Shown: one piece after another, positions 43,002 through 49,974 of the stretch
Position numbering within the stretch: position 1 is the stretch's first letter
Layout of the letters: every line of letters begins with the position of its first letter
Assembly (NCBI RefSeq): GCF_900089585.1
Contig: NZ_FLRH01000003.1
Location: 3,548,501-3,612,500, forward strand
Reading direction: 5' to 3'
DNA length: 64,000 nucleotides
Source: Micromonospora sediminicola
GTDB taxonomy: Bacteria > Actinomycetota > Actinomycetes > Mycobacteriales > Micromonosporaceae
Made by a program: the position numbers and the translations under genes
The notes under the pieces: generated by a model
Databases searched by the model: none
The model's input: only the letters and a program-made list of their open reading frames with translations
Told to the model about the DNA's origin: nothing

Positions 43002-43047
43002 GGGCCCCCTGTTAACGCCTCCGGTAGAGGAGGGGCCCCCTTTTAAC
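43002..43047 (-). repeat. Interspersed 46-bp repeat, second copy
   Basis: The reverse complement matches 652-697 at 44 of 46 positions. This copy lies between genes. It contains GTTAAC plus GGGGGCCCC blocks around the CTCTACCGGAG core. Confidence 0.9.
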
Positions 43048-43059
43048 ACGTCGATCACC

Positions 43060-43085
43060 GTGCGCGGGACCGAGGTCCCGCGCAC
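43060..43085. terminator. Hairpin after the DinB gene
   Basis: An 11-bp perfect stem (GTGCGCGGGAC and complement) with CGAG loop, located between the repeat element and the alcohol dehydrogenase gene. Confidence 0.6.
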
Positions 43086-43158
43086 CGGGCCCTCCGGCCC
43101 TGCCCCCGCCCACCGCCGCGGAGAAGCGTGGGAGGTGACAACGGCGTGAGGAGGAGCC

Positions 43159-44199
43159 ATGAAGGCACTCGTGTACGGCGGGCCGGGCGAGAAGTCCTGG
43201 TCCGAGATCCCGGACCCCACCGTCGCCGGCCCCCGCGACGCGATCGTCCGGGTCGACGCGGTCACCATCTGCGGGACCGACCTGCACATCCTCGGCGGTG
43301 ACGTGCCCGAGGTCCAGCCGGGCCGGGTGCTCGGCCACGAGGCGGTCGGCACGGTCGTGGCGGTCGGTGACGGCGTCGCCAACCTCACCGAGGGCGACCG
43401 GGTCCTCGCCTCCTGCATCTCCGCGTGCGGCGTGTGCCGCTACTGCCGCGAGGGCGTCTACGGGCAGTGCCTCGGCGGCGGCGGATGGATCCTCGGGCAC
43501 ACCGTCGACGGCGTGCAGGCCGAGTACGCGCGTATCCCGTTCGCCGACCTGTCCACCTACCGGCTGCCCGAGACGGTCTCCGACGAGGCCGCCGTGCTGC
43601 TGGCCGACATCCTGCCCACCTCCTACGAGGTCGGCGTGCTCAACGGCGGGGTGCGCCCCGGCGACACCGTGGTGGTCGTCGGCGCCGGCCCGATCGGCCT
43701 GGCCGCGATTCAGACCGCCCGGCTCTTCTCGCCCACCCACGTCATCGCCGTGGACAAGGCGCAGAGTCGGCTCGACGCGGCCAAGCGGTTCGGCGCCGAC
43801 CTGACCGTCCTCGCCGACGACGACCCGCTCGAGGTGGTCCGTTCGGTCACCGCCGGACTCGGCGCGGACGTGGCCATCGAGGCGGTCGGGGTGCCGGCCA
43901 GCTTCGAGCTGTGCACCACGCTGGTCCGTGCCGGCGGACGGGTGGCCAACATCGGCGTGCACGGTGCGCCGGCCACGCTGCACCTGGAGCGGCTGTGGAT
44001 CCGCGACGTCACCATCACCACCGGCCTGGTCGACACCCGCACCACGCCGAAGCTGCTGGACATGCTGGTCGCCGGACAGCTCGACACCGCGCACATGGTG
44101 ACCCACCGGTACGCGCTCGACCAGATCGTCGAGGCGTACGACGTGTTCTCCCGCCCGGCCGAGACCGGCGCGCTCAAGGTCGTGCTGACCCGTCGCTGA
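43159..44199 (+). CDS. Zinc-dependent alcohol dehydrogenase (MDR family)
   Basis: 346 residues. Catalytic zinc ligands appear in ICGTDLHIL and GHEAVGTV; structural zinc cysteines in SCISACGVCRYCREGVYGQC; the NAD-binding motif is VVVGAGPIGLAA. It oxidises an alcohol with NAD(P)+. The substrate is uncertain. The ATG at 43159 follows GAGGAGGAG. A tiny membrane-protein gene follows within 12 bp. Confidence 0.9.
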   Translation: MKALVYGGPGEKSWSEIPDPTVAGPRDAIVRVDAVTICGTDLHILGGDVPEVQPGRVLGHEAVGTVVAVGDGVANLTEGDRVLASCISACGVCRYCREGVYGQCLGGGGWILGHTVDGVQAEYARIPFADLSTYRLPETVSDEAAVLLADILPTSYEVGVLNGGVRPGDTVVVVGAGPIGLAAIQTARLFSPTHVIAVDKAQSRLDAAKRFGADLTVLADDDPLEVVRSVTAGLGADVAIEAVGVPASFELCTTLVRAGGRVANIGVHGAPATLHLERLWIRDVTITTGLVDTRTTPKLLDMLVAGQLDTAHMVTHRYALDQIVEAYDVFSRPAETGALKVVLTRR

Positions 44200-44211
44200 G
44201 GGAGGTGCCCG

Positions 44212-44319
44212 ATGACCCCACGAACCAGGTGGACCCTGGCCGGGCTGGCCGCCATGGCGGTGGCGGCGGTGGTCGCGTACCCGGTGCGGGTGCGCCGACC
44301 GCGACGAGCCCGGCGGTGA
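44212..44319 (+). CDS. Very small membrane protein, 35 aa
   Basis: A start after GGGAGGTGCCCG (strong ribosome-binding site) opens a 35-codon frame: a short basic N-terminus, one hydrophobic helix (LAGLAAMAVAAVVAYPV) and an Arg-rich tail. It lies 12 bp after the alcohol dehydrogenase and before a terminator, so it is the last gene of that operon. Function unknown. Confidence 0.6.
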   Translation: MTPRTRWTLAGLAAMAVAAVVAYPVRVRRPRRARR

Positions 44320-44326
44320 GCCCACC

Positions 44327-44363
44327 GTGCCGCGTCCCCGGCCGCGCGCCGGGGGCGCGGCAC
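44327..44363. terminator. Terminator hairpin between convergent genes
   Basis: 16-nt arms (GTGCCGCGTCCCCGGC and GCCGGGGGCGCGGCAC, one G-T pair) with a 5-nt loop between the small membrane gene and the esterase. Confidence 0.75.
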
Positions 44364-44368
44364 GCCGG

Positions 44369-45142
44369 TCAGGGCCGGCGCAGCGGCAGCCAGGCCAGCA
44401 CGTCCTGGATCCGGGCGTCCCAGTAACCCCACTCGTGGTCGCCGGGACCGAAGTCGACGGTGAGCGGCACCCCGCGTCGCCGGGCGGCGTCGACGAACCG
44501 GACGTTGTCCTCGTGGAGGAAGTCCTCGGTGCCGCAGGCGACGTAGAGCGCCGGCAGGTCGGCGCCGGCCCGGTCCAGCAGGCCCACCGTGTCGTCGTGC
44601 TTCGGCGCCGGCTGGTCTCCCCACACGGTGTGCCACACCGCCGGGTCGACCGGCCGGGTCGGGTGGTCCCGCCGGCGCACCACGTCGAGCGCCCCGGAGA
44701 GGCTGGCCGCCGCGGCGAACCGGTCCGGGTGGCGCAGCGCCCACTTCACCGCGCCGTAGCCGCCCATGGACAGGCCCGCGACGAACGTGTCCTCGCGCCG
44801 GGCGGAGAGGCGGAAGAACGATCGGCACACCTCGGGCAGCTCCTCGGTGAGGAACGTCCAGTACCGGTTGCCGTGCGCCTCGTCGCAGTAGAAGCTCCGC
44901 TGCACCTGCGGCATCACCACGGCCAGGCCGAGCGGGGCGACGTAGCGCTCGATCGAGGTGCGCCGGGTCCAGACCGTGTCGTCGTCGGTCAGGCCGTGCA
45001 GCAGGTAGAGCACCGGCGGGTCGCCGTCGGTCACGGCGCCCGGCATGCCGATGCCGGCCGCGCCCGCATCGGGCAGCAGCACGGTCATCGAGGTGCCCAT
45101 GCCGAGGGCTGCGGAGAAGAAGTCACACCTGATCCGGGCCAT
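44369..45142 (-). CDS. Alpha/beta-hydrolase esterase (EstA/esterase D-like)
   Basis: 257 residues. Putative-esterase family: VLYLLHGLTDDDTVW, the nucleophile elbow AGLSMGGYGAVKWA, the Asp in ACGTEDFL and the His in PGDHEWGYW. There is no signal peptide. Relatives act on tributyrin, S-formylglutathione or small acyl esters; the specific substrate is not visible. Confidence 0.85.
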   Translation of the reverse strand: MARIRCDFFSAALGMGTSMTVLLPDAGAAGIGMPGAVTDGDPPVLYLLHGLTDDDTVWTRRTSIERYVAPLGLAVVMPQVQRSFYCDEAHGNRYWTFLTEELPEVCRSFFRLSARREDTFVAGLSMGGYGAVKWALRHPDRFAAAASLSGALDVVRRRDHPTRPVDPAVWHTVWGDQPAPKHDDTVGLLDRAGADLPALYVACGTEDFLHEDNVRFVDAARRRGVPLTVDFGPGDHEWGYWDARIQDVLAWLPLRRP

Positions 45143-45312
45143 GAGCCGGCAGCGTACCCCCGGCGGGGGACCGGAGGGGCCCGACGGAGTTCGGATCGAC
45201 CGTTCCTATTGCCCTGGGCGGTCGGTCGGGACAGGATGGCCATGCGTGCCGGAAACATGACCGTAACCTGCACGCGCTGCTGGTCTCTGTCACGAGGAAG
45301 TGGGAGTCAGTC

Positions 45313-45705
45313 ATGAGCGACGTCTCGGCGGCACTGGGTGTGCGCCTCTACCCGGACCTGGTCGAGCCCGGCGGTCTGGCTCCCGCGCTCGCGCAGACCG
45401 CGACCGCCCACCAGCTCGAGGTCGGCCGGGTCACCGCCCCCGAGCAGGGGCGCAGCCGGTTCACCTGCGCCGAGATGACCTCCGACCGGGGCGTCGTCTG
45501 CGTCAGCCTCGGCGCTCAGGCCCGCTACTTCATGATCGACCTGCGGGTGGACGGCGAGGTCCAGGCCCGGGGCGACGCCACCGACCTGCTCCAGGTCGCG
45601 CAGGTGGCCGCCGCCTGGCGGGCCGGCACCACGCTCGCCGAGCTGACCGCCCGCTACCCGTTCATGGAGGAGATGAGGCGCCACCCGGTGGCGCACGCCG
45701 GCTAG
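45313..45705 (+). CDS. DUF6193-like small protein
   Basis: 130 residues, soluble and acidic. The pattern LYPDLVEPGGLAPAL, a central SDRGVVCVSLG strand region and the C-terminal VAAAWRAGTTLAELTARYPFMEEM resemble the DUF6193 proteins found near some natural-product genes. That family name is from memory and is not certain. The ATG at 45313 has GGGAG about 8 nt upstream. No operon partner is apparent. Confidence 0.6.
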   Translation: MSDVSAALGVRLYPDLVEPGGLAPALAQTATAHQLEVGRVTAPEQGRSRFTCAEMTSDRGVVCVSLGAQARYFMIDLRVDGEVQARGDATDLLQVAQVAAAWRAGTTLAELTARYPFMEEMRRHPVAHAG

Positions 45706-45746
45706 GGGCGACCGGTTCCGCCGCCCGCGTCGGCTAACGTGTCGCC

Positions 45747-46154
45747 GTGGAGCACACGGCCCGACTGATCACCCGGAGCTGCACCACCGGTTGGGCGGAC
45801 TGGATCCACGGTGAACTCTGGTTGTTGCCGCACCTGCTGGTGCGCCGTCGGCTGAGCCTTCGGGAGACCCGCGCGCACGCCAACGGGCGGACGGTTCCGC
45901 ACCCGCTGCCCGAGGTGCCGGCGTCGACCCTGGATCTGGCCGCCGTCGTCGCCGCCCACCCCTCCAACAAGGTCCTGGCGCTGGACGACGTGACCGGGGC
46001 CCGCCTGCACCGGGGGGTCCTCAGTGACCGGCTGGCGCTGACGATGCGCGACGGTGGCCGCCACAAACTGCTCTGGCTCCGGGTCGATCCCGCGTGCGAG
46101 GTGTTGGGCGCCGTGCTCGCCGAGTCGCTGGGCGACCGTCTCCGGCGGGACTGA
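45747..46154 (+). CDS. Hypothetical protein, 135 aa
   Basis: Soluble, mixed alpha/beta by eye. It has a Trp-rich N-terminus (GWADWIHGELWLLP) and an Arg/Leu-rich middle. No family recognised. GTG 45747 is preceded at 6 nt by TAACGT (45735-45740), so it is probably leaderless. Confidence 0.6.
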   Translation: MEHTARLITRSCTTGWADWIHGELWLLPHLLVRRRLSLRETRAHANGRTVPHPLPEVPASTLDLAAVVAAHPSNKVLALDDVTGARLHRGVLSDRLALTMRDGGRHKLLWLRVDPACEVLGAVLAESLGDRLRRD

Positions 46155-46170
46155 CCGCGCGGATATCGGG

Positions 46171-46200
46171 TTGCCGCCATGTCCGCAGCGCCCGTACCGT
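46171..46200 (+). promoter_or_regulatory. Promoter of the leader ORF-tRNA-rtcB unit
   Basis: TTGCCG (46171-46176), an 18-bp spacer and TACCGT (46195-46200). Transcription would start near 46207 and read through the 39-codon ORF, a hairpin, the tRNA and rtcB. Confidence 0.5.
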
Positions 46201-46241
46201 GAGCGGGCATCGTCGACCTGATCCACCCGGGGGAGCCCACC

Positions 46242-46361
46242 GTGTCGCAGCAGAATCGCACCCGAGCCGAGCGGCCCGCGCCGCGCGGTGGTGCCCTGCT
46301 GTCCGAACCGGGCACGTGCCGCCGCCGTCGGCAGTGGCAACCAGGGTGGTGGCGCGTCTAG
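46242..46361 (+). CDS. Possible leader peptide, 39 aa, upstream of tRNA-rtcB
   Basis: GTG 46242 follows CGGGGGAG at 7 nt and opens a 39-codon frame ending in TAG. The product is Arg/Gln/Trp-rich (GTCRRRRQWQPGWWRV at the end). It is followed by a hairpin at 46383-46417 and then by the tRNA. Size, strong ribosome-binding site and position suggest a leader or small regulatory peptide, but coding is unproven. Confidence 0.4.
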   Translation: MSQQNRTRAERPAPRGGALLSEPGTCRRRRQWQPGWWRV

Positions 46362-46382
46362 CGCCGGCGCGACGATCCGCGC

Positions 46383-46417
46383 GAACCGCCCGCCCCCAGA
46401 CCGGAGCCGGGCGGTTC
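46383..46417. terminator. Hairpin between leader ORF and tRNA
   Basis: GAACCGCCC (46383-46391) pairs with GGGCGGTTC (46409-46417) around a 17-nt loop. It could be a partial terminator or attenuator, or a processing site 5' of the tRNA. Confidence 0.5.
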
Positions 46418-46458
46418 TCCGTGTCCGGGGCACCTTCGAGACGGCGTCGGCCGTCCCG

Positions 46459-46531
46459 GGGCCGTTGGAGCAACTGGCAGCTCACCCGGTTCTCAGCCGG
46501 GAGGCTACGGGTTCGAGTCCCGTACGGCCTA
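46459..46531 (+). tRNA. tRNA with CUC anticodon (Glu-like), linked to rtcB
   Basis: A complete 73-nt cloverleaf. The acceptor stem pairs GGGCCGT with ACGGCCT (first pair G-U); D-arm GAGC/GCTC with GG in the loop; anticodon stem CCCGG/CCGGG with loop TTCTCAG (anticodon CTC, reading GAG); 5-nt variable loop AGGCT; T-arm ACGGG/CCCGT with loop TTCGAGT; discriminator A; no encoded CCA. The body is unlike usual bacterial tRNA-Glu: the D-stem has A11-U24 and C13-G22 instead of the Glu identity pairs. The RNA ligase gene starts 30 nt downstream. Confidence 0.85.
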
Positions 46532-46561
46532 CGTCAGACGGACACGAGCAAGGAGACGACG

Positions 46562-47761
46562 ATGGGTTTCACCCCGCTGGCCGGTACCCGGGCGCCGGTC
46601 CGGGTCTGGACCGACCCGTACACGATCGAGGCGCAGGCGGCCCGGCAGCTGCGCAACATCGGCGCGCTGCCCTGGGTGCACGGCGTCGCGGTGATGCCGG
46701 ACGTGCACTTCGGCAAGGGCGCGACGGTCGGGTCGGTGATCGCCATGCGGCAGGCGGTGTCGCCGGCCGCGGTCGGCGTCGACATCGGCTGCGGCATGTC
46801 CGCGGTGCGTACCTCGCTGACCGCTGTCGACCTGCCCGACGACCTCGCGTCGCTGCGCTCCGCGATCGAGGCGGCGATCCCGGTCGGCTTCGCGATGCGC
46901 GAGGACGCGGTGGACCCGCGCCGGATCCGCGGTCTGGAGCAGGCCGGCTGGGACGACTTCTGGCGCCGGTTCGGCACGCTCGACCGGAAGGTGGCCCAGC
47001 TCGAGACCCGGGCGCGGCGTCAGCTGGGCACGCTCGGCGGCGGCAACCACTTCATCGAGGTCTGCCTGGAGCAGGGCGGCCCGGACGACGGTCGGGTCTG
47101 GCTGATGCTGCACTCCGGGTCCCGCAACATCGGCAAGGAGCTGGCCGAGCGGCACATGGCGGTGGCGCGCGGGCTGCCGCACAACACCGACCTGCCCGAC
47201 CGGGACCTCGCGGTGTTCCTCGCCGGCACGCCGGAGATGGAGGCCTACCGCCGGGACCTGTGGTGGGCGCAGGAGTACGCCCGGCGCAACCGGGCCGTGA
47301 TGCTCGCCCTGCTCTGCCAGGTGGTCCGGGAGGCGTTCCCGCGGGTGGGTTACGACGAGCCGATCTCCTGCCACCACAACTACGTGGCGGAGGAGAGCTA
47401 CGACGGGGTGGACGTGCTGGTGACGCGGAAGGGTGCGATCCGGGCCGGCCGGGGGGACCTGGGCATCATCCCCGGCTCGATGGGCACCGGCTCGTACATC
47501 GTGCGCGGCAGGGGCAACCCCGACGCGTACTGCTCGGCGTCGCACGGCGCCGGCCGGCGGATGTCGCGGGGGCAGGCGAAGCGGACGTACAGCACGGAGG
47601 ACCTGGCCGCGCAGACGGCCGGGGTGGAGTGCCGCAAGGACGCCGGGGTGGTCGACGAGATTCCCGGCGCGTACAAGGACATCACCCAGGTGATGGCCCA
47701 GCAGGACGACCTGGTCGAGGTGGTCGCCCACCTCAAGCAGGTCGTCTGCGTGAAGGGCTGA
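46562..47761 (+). CDS. rtcB: RNA-splicing ligase RtcB
   Basis: 399 residues. It joins 2',3'-cyclic phosphate or 3'-phosphate to 5'-OH RNA ends through a guanylylated His with GTP and Mn2+. Motifs: PDVHFGKGATVGSV, VDIGCGM (metal Cys), LGTLGGGNHFIE (metal His), MLHSGSRNIGK, CHHNYVAEE, PGSMGTGSYIV and CSASHGAGR, with the GMP-accepting His. ATG 46562 follows AAGGAG. It lies directly behind a tRNA, suggesting co-transcription and a role in repair or maturation of that tRNA. Confidence 0.95.
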   Translation: MGFTPLAGTRAPVRVWTDPYTIEAQAARQLRNIGALPWVHGVAVMPDVHFGKGATVGSVIAMRQAVSPAAVGVDIGCGMSAVRTSLTAVDLPDDLASLRSAIEAAIPVGFAMREDAVDPRRIRGLEQAGWDDFWRRFGTLDRKVAQLETRARRQLGTLGGGNHFIEVCLEQGGPDDGRVWLMLHSGSRNIGKELAERHMAVARGLPHNTDLPDRDLAVFLAGTPEMEAYRRDLWWAQEYARRNRAVMLALLCQVVREAFPRVGYDEPISCHHNYVAEESYDGVDVLVTRKGAIRAGRGDLGIIPGSMGTGSYIVRGRGNPDAYCSASHGAGRRMSRGQAKRTYSTEDLAAQTAGVECRKDAGVVDEIPGAYKDITQVMAQQDDLVEVVAHLKQVVCVKG

Positions 47762-47767
47762 GCGGAG

Positions 47768-47794
47768 GGGCCGGCGTCGAGGGGGCGCCGGCCC
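47768..47794. terminator. Terminator hairpin after rtcB
   Basis: GGGCCGGCG and CGCCGGCCC form a 9-bp stem around a 9-nt loop, at the junction with the convergent membrane-protein gene. Confidence 0.6.
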
Positions 47795-47958
47795 TACCGG
47801 GCGCGGCGGCGCAGGCGTACGCCGATGGCGACCGCGCCGATGACGAGCAGCGCGGACAGCAGTTGCAGGCCGGGGGAGTCGTCGGCCTCGCCGTACACGA
47901 GGCCGGCGACGCCGAGCGCGACGGCCAGCAGCGCGACGGCGGCGAGCAGCGGTCTCAC
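47794..47958 (-). CDS. Small membrane protein, 54 aa
   Basis: Two hydrophobic helices (LLAAVALLAVALGVAGLVY and LQLLSALLVIGAVAIGV) joined by an acidic loop GEADDSPG, with an Arg-rich end. GTG 47958 overlaps the stop of the HTH gene (GTGA). It is the third gene of a DUF2975/HTH operon. Function unknown. Confidence 0.65.
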   Translation of the reverse strand: MRPLLAAVALLAVALGVAGLVYGEADDSPGLQLLSALLVIGAVAIGVRLRRRAR

Positions 47959-48173
47959 GGCTCCTCCCCGTCCTCGACGTATTCGAGCAGGTCGCCGGGC
48001 TGGCAGCCGAGCACCCGGCACATGGCCTCCAACGTGCTGAACCGGACCGCCTTGGCGCGGCCGTTCTTCAGCACCGCGACGTTGGCCGGGGTCAGCCCGA
48101 CCCGCTCGGCGAACTCGCCGACGCTCATCTTGCGCTTGGCCAGCTCGACGTCGATGCGGACCACGATGGGCAT
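47955..48173 (-). CDS. XRE/YozG-type transcriptional regulator, 72 aa
   Basis: A single helix-turn-helix domain: KRKMSVGEFAERVGLTPANVAVLKNGRAKAVRFSTLEAMCRVLGCQPGDLLEY, with the GDLL-EY ending typical of YozG-like Cro/CI regulators. The ATG at 48173 overlaps the stop of the DUF2975 gene by one base (TGATG). Such regulators are usually paired with DUF2975 membrane proteins, possibly sensed through them. Confidence 0.88.
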   Translation of the reverse strand: MPIVVRIDVELAKRKMSVGEFAERVGLTPANVAVLKNGRAKAVRFSTLEAMCRVLGCQPGDLLEYVEDGEEP

Positions 48174-48652
48174 CAGATCACCGCTTCCATGTCGGTGCGC
48201 AACGTCGTGGCCTGCCGCAGCAGCGCGCGCATCACGACCATCAGCAGCCCCAGCACGCTGACGCCGGTGGTCAGCAGGAACAGCAGCAGCGGCAGCCCCG
48301 GGTCGTCGGCGTGGAAGCCGACGTAGAGGAAGACGCCCACCAGCACCACCCAGGCGGCGGCGATCGCCCAGACGATCCCGTCGACCCAGGCCAGGGACGC
48401 CGGGGTGAAGATCCGGTCGTTCTTGACCAGGGTGAGCAGCTGCCAGGTGCAGACGATCACCACCTGCACGCAGAGCACCCAGAAGATGGTCACGGCGGTG
48501 GCCGGCCACCTCAGGTACGCCATGTCCGGGTCCTCCCGCGCCATGTGCGCGAACTGCCCGGGCAGGGACATGGTCTGGAACAGGACCAGGATCCCGAACA
48601 GCAGGACGAGGAAGGCGCGGAGAGGTGTCACCGCGCGTTGCGCTGTCAACAT
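48173..48652 (-). CDS. DUF2975 family membrane protein
   Basis: 159 residues, four transmembrane helices. The DUF2975 pattern is visible in the third and fourth helices and in the segment LLTLVKNDRIFTPASLAWVDGIVWA. It is first in the operon with the HTH regulator. ATG 48652 has a GATAGT box 6 nt upstream. Two direct CTATCG repeats just upstream (48660-48680) may be regulator sites. Confidence 0.85.
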   Translation of the reverse strand: MLTAQRAVTPLRAFLVLLFGILVLFQTMSLPGQFAHMAREDPDMAYLRWPATAVTIFWVLCVQVVIVCTWQLLTLVKNDRIFTPASLAWVDGIVWAIAAAWVVLVGVFLYVGFHADDPGLPLLLFLLTTGVSVLGLLMVVMRALLRQATTLRTDMEAVI

Positions 48653-48683
48653 GCATCGACTATCGCGCGGAAGCTATCGAAAG

Positions 48684-49919
48684 TCAATCGGTACCGTGCG
48701 GTAGGCGCTTGCGGGTGAGATAGAGGGGCAGCCAGGTCAGCGCGGCGCCGGCCGCCCCGACCCAGAGCGGGGCGCGTGGCCCGGCGTACTGGCCCAGCAG
48801 GCCGGCGAGCCCGGCGCCGACCGCGATCGCGCCGGTCAGGAGGAACCGGAACGTGGCGTTCATCCGGCCGAGCAGCCGGTCCGGGGTCACCCGCTGCCGC
48901 AGACTCACCCCGATGACGTTGCCGATGCCGGTCCGCCACGCCAGGGCCAGCCAGCCGAACCCGGCCAACCACAGCCAGGGTCCGTGGTCGACCAGCGCCA
49001 CCAGCGCGCCGGCCGGCGCGACCAGCAGGCCGGGCAGCCACAGCGCGCGTCCGGCGCCGATCCGGGCCGCCAGCGGGCGGGCGGTCACCGCGCCGAGCAG
49101 CGCCCCGACCCCGCCGACGCCGAGGAAGAGGCCGAGCGCGCCGGCGTCCAGCCGCAGCTCACGCAGGAAGACCACCGGCAGCATGGTGGTCATCAGGTTC
49201 ACCGTGAGGTTGATGCCGGCCAGGGAGACGGCGAGTGGGCGCAGTACGCCTCCGCCGAGCACGTGTCGCACTCCCTCGCCCAGCTCCCGGCCGAAGCCAC
49301 CGGCCGGCCGCTTCCCCACCGGGGCCGTCACGGGACGGATCCGGCTCAGCGCCAGCGCGGCGAGCAGGTGGGTGACCGCGTTCAGGGCCAGCGCGAAGGG
49401 CGCGCCGAGCGCCTGCACCAGCAGGCCGCCGAGCCCTCGGCCGCCGATCTGGACCACGGCGTTGGTGGTCATCAGCAGCGAGTTCGCCGCGACCAGGCGC
49501 TCGCGGCCGATCAGCTCCGGCAGGACGCTCTGCGCCGCCACGTCGCCGAAGACGGTGGCGACGCCGACGAGCAGCACCACCGCGTACAGCTGGCCGAGCG
49601 TCAGGGCATCCGCCCACCAGGCGAGCGGGACCGAGGCGTAGAGCACCGCGCGGGTTCCGCCGGCGGCCACCAGCACGGTCCGTCGGGGGGTCCGGTCGAC
49701 CCACACTCCGGCGGGCAGCCCGATCAGCAGGAACGCGGCGGTGCCGAGCACCGCCAACAGACCGACCTGACCGGGCGTGGCGGCCAGCGCCACCACGGCC
49801 AGCACCGGTATCGCCAGGTAGCCCACCTGGAAGCCGACGCTCTCGGTGAGGCTGGCCGCGTAGACGTAGCGGAAGGCGCGGGGCCAACGGGTGGACGAGA
49901 CGGAGGTGGTCGCGGTCAT
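48684..49919 (-). CDS. MFS transporter (drug efflux type)
   Basis: 411 residues, 12 predicted helices in two halves. The loop between helices 2 and 3 has GVWVDRTPRRTVLVAAGG, close to the MFS signature GxxxDRxGRR. The family is the MFS_3/enterobactin-exporter-like group. ATG 49919 is preceded at 6 nt by CAGGGT. It is divergent from an ArsR-type regulator with 55 bp between, so it is a likely regulated efflux pump. Confidence 0.87.
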   Translation of the reverse strand: MTATTSVSSTRWPRAFRYVYAASLTESVGFQVGYLAIPVLAVVALAATPGQVGLLAVLGTAAFLLIGLPAGVWVDRTPRRTVLVAAGGTRAVLYASVPLAWWADALTLGQLYAVVLLVGVATVFGDVAAQSVLPELIGRERLVAANSLLMTTNAVVQIGGRGLGGLLVQALGAPFALALNAVTHLLAALALSRIRPVTAPVGKRPAGGFGRELGEGVRHVLGGGVLRPLAVSLAGINLTVNLMTTMLPVVFLRELRLDAGALGLFLGVGGVGALLGAVTARPLAARIGAGRALWLPGLLVAPAGALVALVDHGPWLWLAGFGWLALAWRTGIGNVIGVSLRQRVTPDRLLGRMNATFRFLLTGAIAVGAGLAGLLGQYAGPRAPLWVGAAGAALTWLPLYLTRKRLPHGTD

Positions 49920-49974
49920 GCCAGGACCCTGTCCGGCACCTCGGACGACGGTCGATAATTCTGAGCCTGGTCGA

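Noticed and set aside
46459..46531. tRNA pseudogene
   Set aside because: Every stem pairs fully and the D- and T-loop invariants are present, so decay is not indicated.
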